From Pelobates cultripes (taxonomy: Eukaryota > Chordata > Amphibia > Anura > Pelobatidae): a stretch of 64,000 nt of DNA. Below, one piece after another: positions 1 to 10,489 of this stretch. The notes under the pieces were generated by a model. It was not told the DNA's origin, did not search any database, and saw only the letters and a list, made by a program, of their open reading frames with translations. Made by a program: the position numbers and the translations under genes. Each line of letters starts with the position of its first letter. The first letter of the stretch is position 1. The DNA lies in NCBI GenBank assembly GCA_933207985.1, contig OW240913.1:104265244-104329243 (forward strand), given 5' to 3'.

Positions 1-611
1 ATCTGGAGTGCCGAAAGTTGCCTATCCCTGTGCTAGAGAGTGGAATCTGATTGGCTGTTCCTGTTGCTGGGAAGATATACCTCTCATGTTATAGATTGTT
101 ATTATACTGATTTAATGTTATATTTTTTTTTTTTGCTGCTGAGAGAAATAAAGAAAGAGTGCAGCATAATAGGAGCCTCCGTGTCTTAATAAAATCATAA
201 GATCTGTAGGCCAAGAACTCAACATTACTGAATTTGCTAAATATATCTGAACAGTGCAATGTATATTATTAATAATACATTGAAAGTGATTACTAGTGAT
301 CAAAAAGGTGGAAAAACAAGATATATATACTTTCACTGATTGCAACAATGTAGATACAATAGGTACCTTTTCATTTTTGTTAAAAAGTTAAATTAAGACA
401 CATAACTGCTATAAAGCTGATTTGGTTAAAATGGAAATAAGCAACCTTCTGTTGAAAAGCTGAAATACCTACAATGTGTTGCTAACATGCTTCTTGGAGG
501 TGATTGATATGCCAAGTAATACTTTGTCTGCAGTCTTTTAAACACTAATCTTTCATTCTCACCTAATAGTCACTGTGCCCCCTCCTTCTTTTCTAGACTA
601 TCCATTTTTAC
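1..611. other. Intronic DNA downstream of the SPATA16-like exon
   Basis: This stretch lies downstream, on the minus strand, of the exon at 612-696 and should be the start of its following intron. It is AT-rich, with short poly-T runs near 122-135. I see no coding frame, splice pair, terminal repeats or RNA gene in it. Confidence 0.4.
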
Positions 612-696
612 CTGCCAATATAGCTTGATGAGCTGGCTAATGCTCTGCTCCTTGCCACCTGACAGCCAGTAGATGTAGTCAGCAATCATTGCGCTC
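612..696 (-). CDS. SPATA16: Coding exon of SPATA16-like gene (human exon 5 equivalent)
   Basis: Read on the minus strand, a pyrimidine-rich acceptor (tttttcctctgtgttcag) is followed by an 85-bp open exon and a GT donor (CAG|gtaaaa). The first base completes a codon begun in the previous exon, and 28 codons follow, including the segments SAMIADYIYWLSGG and ISQLIKLYWQ. SPATA16 is a testis-expressed, TPR-containing, Golgi/acrosome-associated protein needed for acrosome formation. From memory of the family, this segment directly follows its TPR region. The upstream exon at 53623-53712 ends two bases into an Arg codon, so the phases join exactly. The assignment rests on recognition plus phase and was not checked by alignment. 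A different TPR protein cannot be fully excluded. Confidence 0.82.
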
Positions 697-824
697 CTGA
701 ACACAGAGGAAAAATTCAGTCAGTAGAAGTTTAAGATAGTTAAGATAAGATGTCCTATAGCAATCAATAGAGTATAAACCAACCCTTGGTCTGTATTCAC
801 AGACAAAGCCTAGGAAACCAGCAT

Positions 825-850
825 CATTATTATTATTATTATTATTATTA
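825..850. repeat. (ATT)n microsatellite
   Basis: About eight ATT units run directly into the dispersed repeat at 851-1035. The related copy near 58.5 kb is also preceded by ATT repeats, so the microsatellite is probably the tail or target of that repeat family. Confidence 0.9.
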
Positions 851-1035
851 ATATTAATAAGATATTTATATAGCGCCATCAAATTCCGCAGCGCTTTACA
901 ATGGGTGGACGAACAGACATGTAGTTGTAACCAGACAAGTTGGACACACAAGAACAGAGAGGTTGAGGGCCCTGCTCAATGAGCTTACATGCTAGAGGGA
1001 GTGGGGTAAAATGACACAAAAAGGTAAGGATGGTA
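851..1035. repeat. Dispersed repeat, copy A (paired with 58457-58625)
   Basis: The sequence from atttatatag through gggccctgctcaatgagctt to gtggggtaaa matches 58457-58625 with scattered substitutions. Both copies have an ATT microsatellite on the same side. The family resembles short interspersed repeats common in frogs, but I see no clear pol III A and B boxes, so the class is left open. Confidence 0.8.
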
Positions 1036-2188
1036 TTAGACGAGTGACAGTTGCAGACGAGGAATCAGTCAAGAGCTATTAACAGTTTAATTGACACGCT
1101 TTTATGAAGAAGTGGGTTTTTAACAATTTTTTTTGAAGGAGTGGAGACTGGGTGAGCATCTAACGGAGGAGGGAAGCGAGTTCCACAGGAACGATGCAGC
1201 CCTCGAGAAATCTTGAAGGCGAGCATAGGGGTGCTTGTCAAATTCACTCTTCACTGAGCATCTCCCAGCTTCTCTCACTTTCAGTGATTTATGACCTCAT
1301 TGACTTCAACGAGCCCCTTAACTGAATTAAACAAAGCTGGCAAATGAGATGATGTCCTTAACTGTATAAATTTAAATAACACAGCGTACAGTGTGGATCC
1401 GTCTTAGCATGTTTATATATGTGTTGTCATGGTGACAATGGGAGTGGAGAAATATGCATTCCCTCGCATTATAAACATACTGTTCTTTGTTCTGTATGTG
1501 CTGACTTACTGATTATTTTGTGAAATAGATTAAAACGTTATTTTGTGCATAGAAAACGCACCATATTAGTGTTGGTATGCATAAACATGGGTGTCCGCAG
1601 GAATTTTTCCAGGTGGGGAGGGGGCATAACTGTAATGACATCCATGCTCTACCCCTTTTTGACAGTGTCATGAAGGGGAGGGGCAGAGTCATTATCACAT
1701 AAAGCACGGACATGCAAAAGATTGAGAAACCTGATGTAAAATCTCAAGTTGCCATTGTCTGATTTCAGTATTGCGATTTCTAATCTGTTTTGATGTTAAC
1801 TATTCTATGCACCCCAGTAGTCATACACCCACGATCAAGGCACTATAACTGAAAAATAAAAATGTAGAATCTGCATTTGATGTTACATTTGACCACAGCA
1901 ATAGTTGTTATGCACAGCACCAGCTAGAGCACCAGATTGTACCCTTAACATCATAATGTGCCCACAGCACTTTTTACATCACAGCGCCAGATTGCAAGCA
2001 CAGTACCAGATTTCACTTACCATATCACCAAACTTCACCAAACTTCAAGCTATTGCCACAGCACTAGGGAGCACGCACAGTAGTTGCCAGAGTACTAAAT
2101 GACACTCACAGCACTGGCTTCATCACCAAAATGTGCCCACAGTACTAGATTGCATCCCCAACACTTCCACAGCACCTTCTAAATGCCA
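1036..2188. other. Intron DNA without recognised features
   Basis: No coding frame with splice sites and no terminal repeats were found. Part of the stretch (about 1890-2170) repeats short phrases such as cacagcactag and cacagcacc, which suggests a very degenerate tandem repeat. A short (AAT)n run follows at 2189-2209. Confidence 0.4.
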
Positions 2189-2279
2189 GTAGTAATAATA
2201 ATAATAATGGTCCCTGGAGGGGGATCTTTTTAACAGAGGCTATCTCAGTGTCCATTAGAGAGTCTCTGCTAGAAAAAAA

Positions 2280-3330
2280 TATATCTTCACCTGTGTGTCT
2301 CTTTTGTGTTTCTTATCCCATCTTTTGAATGTCTCACCCCTTTTTGTGTATCTTACACCCCCTTTAGTATATTCTATCCTTCATTTTCCCCTTTGTGTCT
2401 TACTTCCCACAAGATCAATATATGTCTCTTACCTCCCCCCAGCTGTCATTGTTCACTTCCCCAACCCCTCTTTGTGTCATTGTCCCCTTCTCCAGCTCCA
2501 CTGTGTGTGCCATTGTCCCCTTCCCCTCAGTGTTATTGTCCCTTTTGCCATTCTCTGTGTGTCATTGTCCCCTTCTCCAGCCCCTCTGTGTCCCTGTTCC
2601 CTTCCTCCAGACCCTCTGTTTGTCCCTTCCCTGTCCCTGTCCCTGTCCCCAGCCCTTTAATGTGTGTCATTACCCCCTCCCCAGCTCCTCTAGGTGTCAT
2701 TATCCACTTCTCCAGCCCCTTTGTGTGTCACTGTCCCCTTACCCAGGCTCTGTGTGTGTCATTGTCCCCTTCTTAGCCCCTCTCTGTGTCATTGTCCTCT
2801 TACATAGCTGCTTTCTGTTTTTTCCTTTCCTCAGCCTCTGTCTCTTTCTTCTTCTTTTGCTCCCCTCCTGTGTCCTTTTGAGCCCCTCTTTTTTCCTCTT
2901 CCCCTTCTGTGCACTCTTTAGCCCCCTTCACCTTCTGTGTCCAATTGTGCCCTTCTCCTGTGTCCTCTTTAGCCCCTTCACTTTCAGTGCCCTATTTATC
3001 CCCCTTTAGCTCATTTCCCCTCCTGTGCCCTCTTTAGCCCCCTCTTCTGTGCCCTCTTTTGCTCCTCTCCTGTACCCTCTTTAGCCCCTCTTTACCTTTT
3101 GTGCCCTCTTGTACTCCCCCCCTGTACCCTCTTTAGCCCCATCACCTTATGTGCCCTCTTTTGCCCCTTCCCCTACTGTGCACTCTTTAGCCCCCTTCAC
3201 CTTCTGTGACCTATTTTACAATTTTTTGTGTCCTCTGTAGCCCCCCTTAACTTTCTGTACCCTCTTTTCCCCCTTTAGCTCATCTCCCCTTTGTGCCCCC
3301 TTTTGCTCCCCTCCTGTGCCCTAAGTTACC
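2280..3330. repeat. Pyrimidine-rich minisatellite
   Basis: The plus strand is almost purely C and T. It is built from degenerate units such as gtgtcattgtccccttctcc and ccctctttagcccc, with a period near 30 bp in the left half and 20-40 bp in the right half. Long plus-strand reading frames here are low-complexity artefacts rich in Leu, Pro, Ser and Cys, and I do not call them genes. Confidence 0.9.
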
Positions 3331-4382
3331 TAAGCTACTAGAAAACTGCTTACAGTAGACAGAACAGAAGATCCTGCTCTCCTGAGTGCTCATTCAATGG
3401 ACTCAGTGGCATTCTAGAATTGTGCCCTGAATGCACAGACTGAAAGGTAAATGAGAGAAGCTAGAGAAGTAGTCACAGCGCTTTCCACACTAGCAGTAAG
3501 TGACGGAGTATGTTCCGCCAGTGCCATTTGCAGCAGTCTGCTGCAGGAGAGAGCCTGCAACCATCATACTAATCCTGCCATCTAACCTCAACTGCAGATG
3601 ACTGAACTTTTCTACTGCAAGTATGGGTCCGTCATGCGCTAAAGTTAACCCCAGATCGCCGCGATCACGGGGTTAAAGCTCCTCTGGTCTGCCTCTGTAT
3701 TCGAGGCAGACCGGGAGCACACGATCGCGCTGTCCCTGCAGCAGTGATCGCTCTGACAGGCTGTCAGAGCGAGCACATGTGCTGCAGGGACTCACGATAT
3801 GCCTTCCTGCTCTATCACGTTCTGTGTGAAGTGCCGGGAGACGTATCTGTGATGAGATGTAAAGTTAGTTTAAGATCCCACCCCCCTTTACCAATTTTAA
3901 ATAAAAAATCAACCCCTTCCCTGCCAATTGATCTATATTTAGCTAGCTAGGGTGGGTGGAAGTTAGTGGGGAATTGGGGAATTTGATGTTAGGCTAGCTA
4001 GGGGTTAACATTAAAAAAAAGTTTTAATAACATTTAAAAAAAAAGTTAAAAAAATCACACCCCCTTTACCCAGTCCTAATAAAAATGAACCCCTTCCCTG
4101 CCAGTTGATCACTACCTATATTATACTTTGATCTGATTTTTTTAACCCCTTAGGTTTAACTTTTATTTTTTTTTTAACCCTCAAAGGGTTCAATTTATTT
4201 ATTTAATTAATTAATTTAAATATTTTAAAATGATAAAATGATATATTTTGCTAGCTGGGGTGGGTGGGAGTTATGGGATATTGGGGAATTTACTGTTAGT
4301 GCATTTAACTGCTAGTTAGGGGGTTAACAATGAGTTTTAAAAAGTAAAAAAAGTTTAAAAAAGTTTAAAAAAATACATTTAA
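3331..4382. other. AT-rich repeat DNA with GC-rich hairpins
   Basis: At 3640-3790 short inverted repeats are packed together, for example ctctggtctgcctc against gaggcagaccgggag, and cgatcacgg followed by ggttaa. The rest contains repeated phrases such as ctagctagggtgggtgg and ccctttaccca, with ttaacccctt-type motifs. This is reminiscent of the TTAA-flanked element at 14817-16943, but no clear ends are visible here. Confidence 0.5.
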
Positions 4383-5143
4383 AAACGCTCATTACCACTA
4401 CACCTGGAACAAACTAGAGAAAAAAAGGATCTAAGGTTCAAAATACGCCTTTTGAATTACCCCAGGGTATATTCTTTAATTAATAAAGTATGTGTTTGTG
4501 GGGAAGTTTAAATAACTAACCAGCTAAACTACTCCAAAATGGAACATGGACACAGCTTAAAACTTCAAAGTTAGAAAAAACTGAATGGCTGCATCTCAAA
4601 TGTGCCCCTTCAACATCCACATATACCTGGCAAAGGTACATACGGGGGGTATTGCTGTACTCAGACGACATAGCTGAGCAACATATGTAGTATTATACAG
4701 TTGTTTGCAAAATATACTGTGCAAACTCACTTTGTGTGTCAAAAAGGCAGAAAAAACGCTTATTACCACTACACTTGGTACAAGATAGCGGAAAAATGAT
4801 CCCAAGCCAAGGTTCAAAATATGCCTTTTGAAATACCCTGGGATGTCTTCTTTAAGAAATGGTATGCCTTTATGTGGGTAGTTGGATTATATACCGTGCT
4901 AAAATACTCTAAAATGGGACATGGGCACAATGTAAAAATTCAAAGTTAAAAAAAAAAAATGGAATGACTGTGTCTCAAATGTGCCCCTTCTATTTCCACA
5001 TATACCTGGCAAAGGTACATATGGGGGTATTGATGTACTCAGCCGACATAGCTGAGCAACATATGAAGTATTATACAGTCGTAGCACACATACGATTTGC
5101 AAAATATACTGTGCAAACTCACTATGTGTGTCAAAAAGGCAAA
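4383..5143. repeat. Two-copy direct repeat, units of about 370 and 391 bp
   Basis: The block starting aaaacgctcattaccac is repeated from about 4753 and its start phrase appears again at 5143. Shared phrases include tgtgccccttc, cacatatacctggcaaagg and gacatagctgagcaacatat. The phrase taccctgggatgtcttcttt also occurs in diverged form at about 15531 inside the TTAA element at 14817-16943, so both probably derive from one transposon family. Confidence 0.85.
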
Positions 5144-5419
5144 AAAACGCTTATTACCAACCTGGAGATCATGATCATCTATTCCTACCGGCTTTAGTCA
5201 ATACTGGACTTTGTTTCACTATTGCTTTGTTCCTACAAATTACCGGTAACTATTTACCCAACCTGAATATCCTGATCTTCTGTTCCTACCAGCTCTAATC
5301 AAATACTGGAATTTGATTTATTATTGAAAAACCCTGTTGTACAACCTCCAAGCTAAAGACACTGATCCTCTAAATGTCAAACTTATCAGTATTACTTGTT
5401 CCTTTATATTGTTGTATAT

Positions 5420-5760
5420 AATGTCATGTAACCTATAATTTTGTTTATAGGTTCTACTTCTCTCACTGCCTATATCCTGATAACCTGCTTAGGGCATATT
5501 GCCTAAACCTCTGTTTCCGTTTTTTCTTATTACCTATAATTTTGTTTATAGGTTTTCCTTCATACTCCCCTAAAATTTTTGTATATAGGTTCTTCTTTTG
5601 TTTCTCTTACAACCTTTCTCCTGATAACCTGCTTACCACATTCCTTGCCTATAATTTCATTTGTAGGTTCTACTTCTATTACTTCCTATAACCTGTCTGC
5701 TGATTACCTCATTACTAACCTATAATTTCGTTTATAGGTTCCACTTCTATTTCTCTTACA
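5420..5760. repeat. Hairpin-containing tandem repeat
   Basis: Four good and one degraded copies of a small inverted repeat (aacctataa, short loop, ttataggtt) followed by ttctacttctctc occur near 5431, 5530, 5573, 5649 and 5717. Between them lie phrases such as cctgataacctgctta. The array continues after the MITE at 5847-6243 (gttctgcttctcttattg), so the MITE landed inside it. Confidence 0.75.
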
Positions 5761-5846
5761 ACCTGTACCTTGATAACCTATTTAGGGCATACTGCCTAAA
5801 AATAAATTTCTATTATCTCATTTCGCCTATTTGTTTCTTTTTCCCT

Positions 5847-6243
5847 TTAAAGGACCACTATAGTGCCAGGAAAACATACTCGTTTTCCTGGCACTATAGT
5901 GCTCTGAGGGTGCCCCCACCCTCAGGGACCCCCTCCCGCCCGGCTCTGGAAGGGGGAAAGGGGTAAAAACTTACCTTTTTCCAGCACTGGGCGGGGAGCT
6001 CTCCTCCTCCTCTCCGCCTCCGATCCGCCCCCGTCGGCTGAATGCTCACGCTGGCGTGATCTCACGTGAAAATCAATGAGACAGCCGCTAGAGGCTTTGG
6101 GGGAAGGCTTAACCCATTCATAAACATAGCAGTTTCTCTGAAACTGCTATGTTTATAAAACAATGGGTTAACCCTAGCTGGACCTGGCACCCAGACCACT
6201 TCATTAAGCTGAAGTGGTCTGGGTGCCTAGAGTGGTCCTTTAA
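5847..6243. mobile_element. TTAA-flanked MITE (T2/Kolobok-like)
   Basis: The ends are TTAAAGGACCACTATAG and its partner AGTGGTCCTTTAA. TTAA target duplication and the TTAAAGG terminus are known hallmarks of T2-type MITEs and Kolobok transposons in frogs. Just inside the left end is a perfect 20-bp-arm hairpin (5856-5875 with 5882-5901). The right subterminal part (aagtggtctgggtgcc) recurs in the MITEs at 35468 and 42590. There is no coding capacity. Confidence 0.88.
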
Positions 6244-6460
6244 GTTCTGCTTCTCTTATTGTTTTGTTGTCAAATCATGTCTAAATTTCAAAATAAAGAA
6301 CAGAAAGTTAACCCTGGCATAAGTCTCTTGTCTGACCTGATGCAAAACCTGACAGATATCTGCTATTTTCTAATTTCCCAGAGTCTCAGTGTGTTTTCAG
6401 ATTTCTAGAGTTAATTTACTGTAATGAACTGTTTGAGAGAAAAGAAAAAAAACATCCTAC

Positions 6461-6873
6461 TGTGAAAGATCCTGCCATGGATCCAGGGTTGCAGTGTAGG
6501 TCTTTATCTTGCTTGGGTGGGAATTTTATAAGGAGCCCTTTTTTCAGGTTGTTAAAATTATATGGACCTGAGCATTTTCTTGTTTTGGTGGGGCCAAGGT
6601 TTTTTTTTTTTTTTTTATTAGCAAGAAAAACAAGGAATTATGTGAAGAAGACTTGATGGGGAAATGTATGTACTGTTAATTACCCTGTTGTGTGAAAATG
6701 ACCCTCTGTCAGTATAAATACCTCTGCACAGTTGCAATAAAGTGAGTTCTTGTCCCCAGCACAATGTGTCTTCTAGTGTGTGTGGGGAGCTATAATCACC
6801 GAAGTGCGATTTTTCTCATGGAATAAGAAAACTACAATGGAGGTACTAAGCCTGAGTACTGAGCTCCGTTACA
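6461..6873 (+). mobile_element. LTR-like block (possible solo or partial LTR)
   Basis: The block begins TGTGAAAGATCC and ends CTCCGTTACA, with a TATA-like TATAAATA at 6713-6720 and an AATAAA signal about 20 bp downstream. This order (U3, TATA, poly-A signal, U5 ending in CA) is typical of LTRs. The bases immediately outside (cctac and accac) do not match, so no target duplication supports the borders. It may be a truncated or recombined copy. Confidence 0.45.
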
Positions 6874-7072
6874 ACCACAAAGGGAAAGAAAACTATAACT
6901 AAAACTTAAGGTGCCAAGTCTCATTATCAACATATATGAATTTTAAAGAAACAGAAAAGGAGAAATGAAAATTGATGTGGTTATATATATATGAAAACCA
7001 CAATGTCCCTGCACACAGGCTCAAATTGCATAATCCGGGTGCTCACAGTCTGGGGGGATTCCAATCTACAAA

Positions 7073-7295
7073 TAGTAGAGATGACCAGCACTCACGGTTT
7101 CCAGTTTAGAATTTAAAAGTTCTAGACTTTATTATTATATACTTAAAAATGGCAGCTCAACGTTTCAGTTCTCGTTTGTTCCTGACGAAAGTCCCAGACG
7201 AGGACTGAAACGTTGAGCTGCCATTTTTAAGTATGTAATAATAAAGTCTAGAACTTTTAAATTCTAAACTGGAAACCGTGAGTGCTGGTCATCTC

Positions 7296-7300
<5 letters not shown>
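7073..7300. repeat. Near-perfect 97-bp-arm palindrome
   Basis: Bases 7073-7169 are the reverse complement of 7204-7300 with about one mismatch, around a 34-bp spacer that is itself partly self-complementary (ctcgt and acgag). The spacer contains tcctgacgaaagtccc, and the right arm starts with ctgaaacgttgag, a motif combination seen in many vertebrate MITEs. It could be a foldback MITE or an inverted duplication. Confidence 0.92.

Positions 7301-7352
<52 letters not shown>
7299..7352. repeat. (TA)n(CA)n microsatellite
   Basis: About 21 TA dinucleotides are followed by five CA dinucleotides, abutting the right end of the palindrome at 7073-7300. Confidence 0.95.
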
Positions 7353-8527
7353 TATACAGAGACACACACACACTCATGTATGTATTTATAGAAAAATGTA
7401 TTTATAGAAAATGAATGTTATTTACACTAAAATGGAAGTTTAGAATTTGTTTCCCGTGCCATTTATTTTAATTTGATTTTACATGATCCATTTACTACAT
7501 GTTACAGAGTAAGGCTTTGCTTCATGCGAGAATTGAGAAACACATTATTTCACTGTTCTATAACCTAAAGGGGAGTTCAGAGTGATAACAGTTACAGACA
7601 TTCACCTCGTTACATAAATTATATTCTAGCTGACGTTAAAGATGCTCTTCCACCAACAGAAAACATGTTGAAGCATGCTAATAAATTACAATAAAATCAC
7701 TTTGTCATTATCCTCAATAGTGTAGAACACATACAATAATAAACAATCTAAATAAACATTTTCTTTTAAATATTCACCACATTGTCTTTGGGTCATATGC
7801 TGCCCCGGTGATAGGGATGATCTGACCACTTGGACATATTGATCATTAATGTAATAATCTTTTCTCTGCCTAGTGCTGACTGTCACCATCATTTCTCTCC
7901 CCCAGCCCTGATTGTTGCCATAATTTCTCCTTCATGGAAATAATGAGAGGTTTGCTACTGCTCCCCGTATTCCCAAGTACTAGACCACCATTTATGGATA
8001 GCTTTAATTATTGTAACCACAATACACTTGTTTTTCAATGTATGCCAGCTAATATATAAAGTTCCTTCCTATGATACATTACACCTAGAGTGAGATGCCT
8101 GACACTTTCCCAACCATATAGTTAGACATTTGATTGCTAGCTAAAAAGTTAAAAGAGCAGAGAACATTTACCAATAGATTGTACTATGTGAACCATAGAG
8201 ACCCGTGGTCAATTGGATGCAAGTAAGGAGATCTTAACGTCATCCAATTCATCTGTGATGGGTATCTTATTTCCCTTTCTAAGGCTGGACATAGAAGCAA
8301 AGTTACTCTAGTTGGTACTGACTGCATCACACTAGTTTGTTTCTTACACTGGTTGTGACCTAGCAATCAAAGCCATATTAGTACCTTATGAGAACATTAA
8401 AAAATAATTAAAATAGTTATTTGGAACACGTGGATTTTTAAGTCAGATATTTTCATCATGGCAGCCATTCACTCGGCATATACATCAAATGAGAAAAGCC
8501 CAGTCACAAAATAAAAATATATAATTG
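7353..8527. other. Intron DNA without recognised features
   Basis: This is AT-rich DNA with no recognisable repeat ends. A minus-strand open stretch at 8184-8366 has a weak splice-like setting but ends in a stop before the only good donor, so I do not call it an exon. Confidence 0.4.
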
Positions 8528-8956
8528 GTAGCAACTAGAGTTGAGCGGACACCTGGAGGTTCGGGTCCGGCCGAACTTCAAAAAAAGTCCGGGTTTGGGC
8601 TCGAACTTGACCCCGAATTTGACCCCGAACCCGAACCCCATTGAAGTCAATGGGGACCCGAACTTTTGGGCACTAAAATGCTAGAGGGCTGCAAAAGGAA
8701 GTAAAATGGGGGTGAGAGTAGGACAAATGCCCTGAAAACAAATGAGGATAGAGAAATCACTTAAAATAACATAAAATACATAAAAATACAGCTGATCCAT
8801 AAAATAGCACCAGATGGAAGCTTTGATTTTATCTTTGGAAGAACATAAATCAAAATCTAAAGCATGGCTGTCAGGATCAACATAATTATCCATTTGAGAG
8901 AGGGTTGGAGTGCAGGGTATTCTCTTTCATTGTTCAAACTGAGCTCAACTCCTGAT

Positions 8957-9440
8957 GCATGGAGAAAAGACCTGTACATAGTTTATACTAAGTGACCCAT
9001 AGGTTGAGGAGGCGGTGACCATGGCGGTTTAGGTGGAAGCGGCGGTGTAGGAGGAGGAGGTAGCCAACACTGTTTTTTATTTATTTATTTATTTTTAATT
9101 GGGGTAGCCCCCAAAATATTGAGACATATAAAAAAATAAACATTTGCGGCCTGCGGTGCATTTCTTGCAGTCCTGATGCATGGAGAAATGCTCAACTCCT
9201 GATGCATGGAGAAAAGGCCTTCACAAGCCTCTGCTATTGTATACATAGTTTATACTAAGTGACCCATAGGTTGAGGAGGCGGTGACCGTGGCGGTGTAGG
9301 TGGAAGTGGCGGTGGAGGAGGTAGCCAACACTGTTTTTTATTTGTATTTGTATTTCTTTTTTAATTGGGGTAGCACCCAAAATATTGGGACATATAAAAA
9401 AAGAAACATTTGCAGCCTGCGGTGCATTTCTTGCAGTCCA
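8957..9440. repeat. Two-copy direct repeat inside the hAT
   Basis: The phrase gatgcatggagaaaag, then agtgacccataggttgagga, a GGN-rich run, ttaattggggtagc and gcctgcggtgcatttcttgc occur in the same order from about 8957 and again from about 9175. The two units differ by small indels in a T-rich run and in the GGN-rich run. Confidence 0.85.
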
Positions 9441-9522
9441 ATAACGCCATCAGGTTTTTAAAACTGTCAGTTTCCACCAGACAGAATGACAGCATTTCAA
9501 AGGCCACAAATTTTACTGGCAT

Positions 9523-9993
9523 TCAGGGCCAGGGATCGCGGGTGGCTAGGGGGTACTTACTCTTTCTCTCCAGTGTTTGAGAGATGGACAGCTGAAAGCT
9601 TCCTCTCCCTACACTGGACAATTGTGTACCTGGCCTATGCTGGTGCAGGAACCCACCCTTCGAGCCACTTGTGAATGACTGGCCTGATAACCATGGAAGT
9701 GACCCCTCTCCCTCCTCCTCTTCCTCCTGTGCCACATCCTCTTCCATCATCACCTGAAGCGTTTTTTCAAGGCAACATAGAAGCAGGATAGTAAGGCTGA
9801 GAATTGCGTCATCGGCACTGAACATGTTGGTGGAGTACTCGAAACAGTGCAACATGGCACACAGGTCTTGCATGGAGGCCCACTCATTGGTGGTGAAGTG
9901 GTGCTGTTCCACAGAGTGACTGACCCGTGCGGGCTGCAGCTGAAACTCCACTATTGCCTGCTGCTGCTTGCACAGTCTCTCCAGCATGTGCAA
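9523..9993 (-). pseudogene. hAT transposase fragment (ZBED-like)
   Basis: The N-terminal ~90 residues (9723-9993) read MHMLERLCKQQQAIVEFQL, then EWASMQDLCAMLHCFEYST and DDAILSLTILLLCCLEKTL. This resembles the conserved helical core of hAT transposases of the ZBED type (W..l..lc..L.pFe..T, then s.ds.aisl.ipll..LE). The remaining residues look like non-transposase sequence read through. No BED zinc finger, DDE residues or C-terminal dimerisation motif is visible, so it cannot be active. It lies between the hAT ends at 8536 and 12053, which supports the assignment. Confidence 0.7.
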
Positions 9994-10015
9994 GGTATGT
10001 GGCCAGGACCGCTAT

Positions 10016-10430
10016 CAGGGGGTGACAACCATAACGGTTGTCACGGGCCCCGACGGCCCTGGGGAGCCTGGCTGCCCGGGCCCCACGTGGAGCGGCAAAA
10101 CTGCCGCAGGTGCATCTGCACAAGGGCCCATCATGTGGCCCAAGCATTTTGGGCCACCCGATGGGCCCTATATCTTCAGGGGCCCGGTCAGCGCGACCAG
10201 GCCCCTTTAAAAAAAAAAATTGCGGCTACTCTGCAAGTGCTGCTGGGAGGAAGTGATGGCCGGTCACTTCCTCCCAGCTTACTTCGCACGGGAGGAGAGC
10301 AGAGGGAGAGCAGAGGGAGAGCGGAGGGAGAGCAGAGGACAGGAAAAAGGAGAGGAGAGAGGAGAGGCATCCGCTCGCTCCCATGATCCCCAGCCACCCT
10401 CCTGCAACTTAAAGGTCAGAGGAGGGTGGC
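10016..10430. repeat. GC-rich insert with palindromes inside the hAT
   Basis: This GC- and CpG-rich block interrupts the transposase remnant at its upstream (right) side. It contains the perfect hairpin gtgacaacc/ggttgtcac (10021-10043) and a 35-bp palindrome built on ctgggaggaagtga (10243-10277). The same palindrome core recurs at 34342-34377 inside another hAT. It is followed by a GGAGAGCAGAG-type tandem run to about 10360. It is probably a fragment of another hAT family. Confidence 0.6.
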
Positions 10431-10489
10431 TGATAAATGATGTGTGTGTGTGTGTATATGTATGTATATCTGTGTATGTGTCTGCAGTT

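Noticed and set aside
2295..3009. Long plus-strand reading frames rich in Leu, Pro, Ser and Cys
   Set aside because: They arise from a pyrimidine-rich minisatellite; overlapping frames are all open and none has splice or start context.
8184..8366. Minus-strand frame as a possible additional exon inside the large intron
   Set aside because: A stop precedes the donor, and the phase match between the 53.6-kb and 0.6-kb exons leaves no need for it.
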